A stretch of 6,294 nucleotides of DNA from Planctomycetales bacterium (GTDB lineage: Bacteria; Planctomycetota; SBBH01). The stretch is from contig SBBH01000215.1 in NCBI GenBank assembly GCA_005239795.1, forward strand, positions 1 to 6,294, given 5' to 3'. A model generated the notes under the pieces. It did not search any database. It saw only the letters and a program-made list of their open reading frames with translations, and was not told where the DNA came from. Positions 5,710 to 6,294 of this stretch are shown here, one piece after another. The translations under genes and the position numbers were made by a program. Each line of letters opens with the position of its first letter. Position 1 is the first letter of the stretch.

Positions 5710-6294
5710 GCGACAACCTCTTCGTAGAGTTCCCGGGTGCGCCGGGTGATCGCAGGCCAGCCGAGGCGCCCCGCCAGGCGCGCGCGCGCCTGGCGGGCGA
5801 GTTCCGGCCCGCGCAAGGGGGTTTCCAGGGCCCGCGCGATCCCCTCCCGAATCGACGCGGGGTCGCGCGCCTCCACAGAAAATGCGAGCCCTTCAGAAGC
5901 CAGCTCCTGGGCGCACCCCGACTGCCGGCTCACCACAACGGGGGTCCCCGCCGAGAGGCTCTCAAGCGGCACCAGACCAAATGCGTCGAAGCGGGATGGC
6001 GCCACGACCGCGGCCGCGCGGCGCAAGGCGTCCCGCTTGGCGCGGCCGACTACAAATCCCGCAAAGTGAACGCGTGTCGAGACGCCCAGCGCCGCCGCCC
6101 GGTCCCGTAGGAGGGCCGCATATCCCCCGTTGTCATTCCCCGCGATGGTCAAACGCGCCTGGGGGATCATCGCCATCGCTTCCACAAGTTCTTCCAACCC
6201 TTTCAGGGGGGTGACCTTCCCCAGATAAAGGATCTCCGGCCCTTCTTTCTTTTCGTTTCCCTCACGCTCCCCGTCGCCTCGTCCCCCCATCCCC
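5706..6294 (-). CDS. Family 4-type glycosyltransferase, C-terminal domain (partial)
   Basis: Only the C-terminal, nucleotide-sugar-binding half of a GT-B glycosyltransferase (Glycos_transf_1 type) is inside the window. The frame stays open to the right edge, so the acceptor-binding N-terminal domain lies beyond 6294. Counting from the Met codon at 6290, visible motifs are YLGKVTPLKGLEELVEAM (22-39, with the Lys-Gly that contacts donor phosphate), LTIAGNDNGG (47-56), VHFAGFV (74-80) and PSRFDAFGLVPLESLSAGTP (98-117). The last contains an acidic pair spaced as in the EX7E motif but with Asp102 first and Glu110 second. The Met at 6290 is probably internal: it opens a charged linker (GGRGDGEREGNEKKEG) before the domain. 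The stop overlaps the next gene by 4 nt. Sugar and acceptor unknown. Confidence 0.85.
   Translation of the reverse strand, partial: GMGGRGDGEREGNEKKEGPEILYLGKVTPLKGLEELVEAMAMIPQARLTIAGNDNGGYAALLRDRAAALGVSTRVHFAGFVVGRAKRDALRRAAAVVAPSRFDAFGLVPLESLSAGTPVVVSRQSGCAQELASEGLAFSVEARDPASIREGIARALETPLRGPELARQARARLAGRLGWPAITRRTRELYEEVVA
5717..5723 (-). promoter_or_regulatory. Ribosome binding site deciding a TTG start
   Basis: GAAGAGG on the minus strand, 7 nt before TTG at 5709-5707. With the 4-nt TTGA overlap it favours this rare start for the family 9 glycosyltransferase. Confidence 0.6.
5770..5797. repeat. Perfect 28-bp palindrome inside a coding region
   Basis: Fourteen bases starting CCCGCCAGG (5770-5783) are followed at once by their exact reverse complement ending CCTGGCGGG (5784-5797), with an alternating CG centre. 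It lies near the 3' end of the family 4-type glycosyltransferase gene and encodes the RQARARLAG stretch of an Arg/Ala-rich helix. No T tract follows on either strand, so it does not look like an intrinsic terminator. It may be chance in very GC-rich codons, a cruciform or RNA hairpin, or a small inserted repeat. Confidence 0.7.
6241..6294. repeat. C-rich repeat-like tract encoding a charged linker (cut by edge)
   Basis: The plus strand is almost wholly pyrimidine (purine-rich in the coding sense). From about 6265 it reads as successive units such as GCTCCCC, GTCGCCTC and GTCCCCCC, then ATCCCC. These resemble the heptamer units at 1549-1627. In protein it gives the hydrophilic linker GGRGDGEREGNEKKEG just before the donor-binding domain. 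The match is approximate and the window ends inside it. Confidence 0.3.

Overview
The window looks like a piece of a GC-rich genome from a Gram-negative-type bacterium, probably an uncultivated lineage. That inference rests on the roughly two-thirds GC coding regions and on a family 9 glycosyltransferase (the LPS heptosyltransferase family) next to a polysaccharide flippase. No rRNA, tRNA or other phylogenetic marker is present, so no phylum can be named from sequence alone.

Layout: positions 1-86 hold the end of an unknown rightward transcript, closed by a long two-tier hairpin followed by T5. Positions 87-338 are gene-free and much richer in A and T. A rightward aspartate kinase gene (lysC, 339-1598) follows. 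Its start is a GTG without a clear Shine-Dalgarno sequence, and several otherwise near-invariant nucleotide-pocket motifs are substituted. Its 3' end runs into a compact inverted pair of heptanucleotide arrays (1549-1627).

From 6294 leftwards to 1627, four genes form one tightly packed leftward operon: a family 4-type glycosyltransferase (5' part outside the window), a family 9 glycosyltransferase, a 12-helix MOP-type flippase, and a GT-C-type multi-span glycosyltransferase. The first two junctions are 4-nt overlaps (TTGA and GTGA) and the last gap is 13 nt. The set fits assembly of a lipid-linked glycan at the cytoplasmic face, its flipping, and further processing in the periplasm. The exact glycan cannot be told. 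The operon converges on lysC, and its likely terminator lies inside the lysC 3' end.

I see no clearly new multi-gene system. The points most worth a second look are the remodelled aspartate kinase active site, the heptamer palindrome that supplies the lysC tail and the operon terminator, a perfect 28-bp palindrome inside the family 4 glycosyltransferase gene, and a related C-rich repeat at the right edge.
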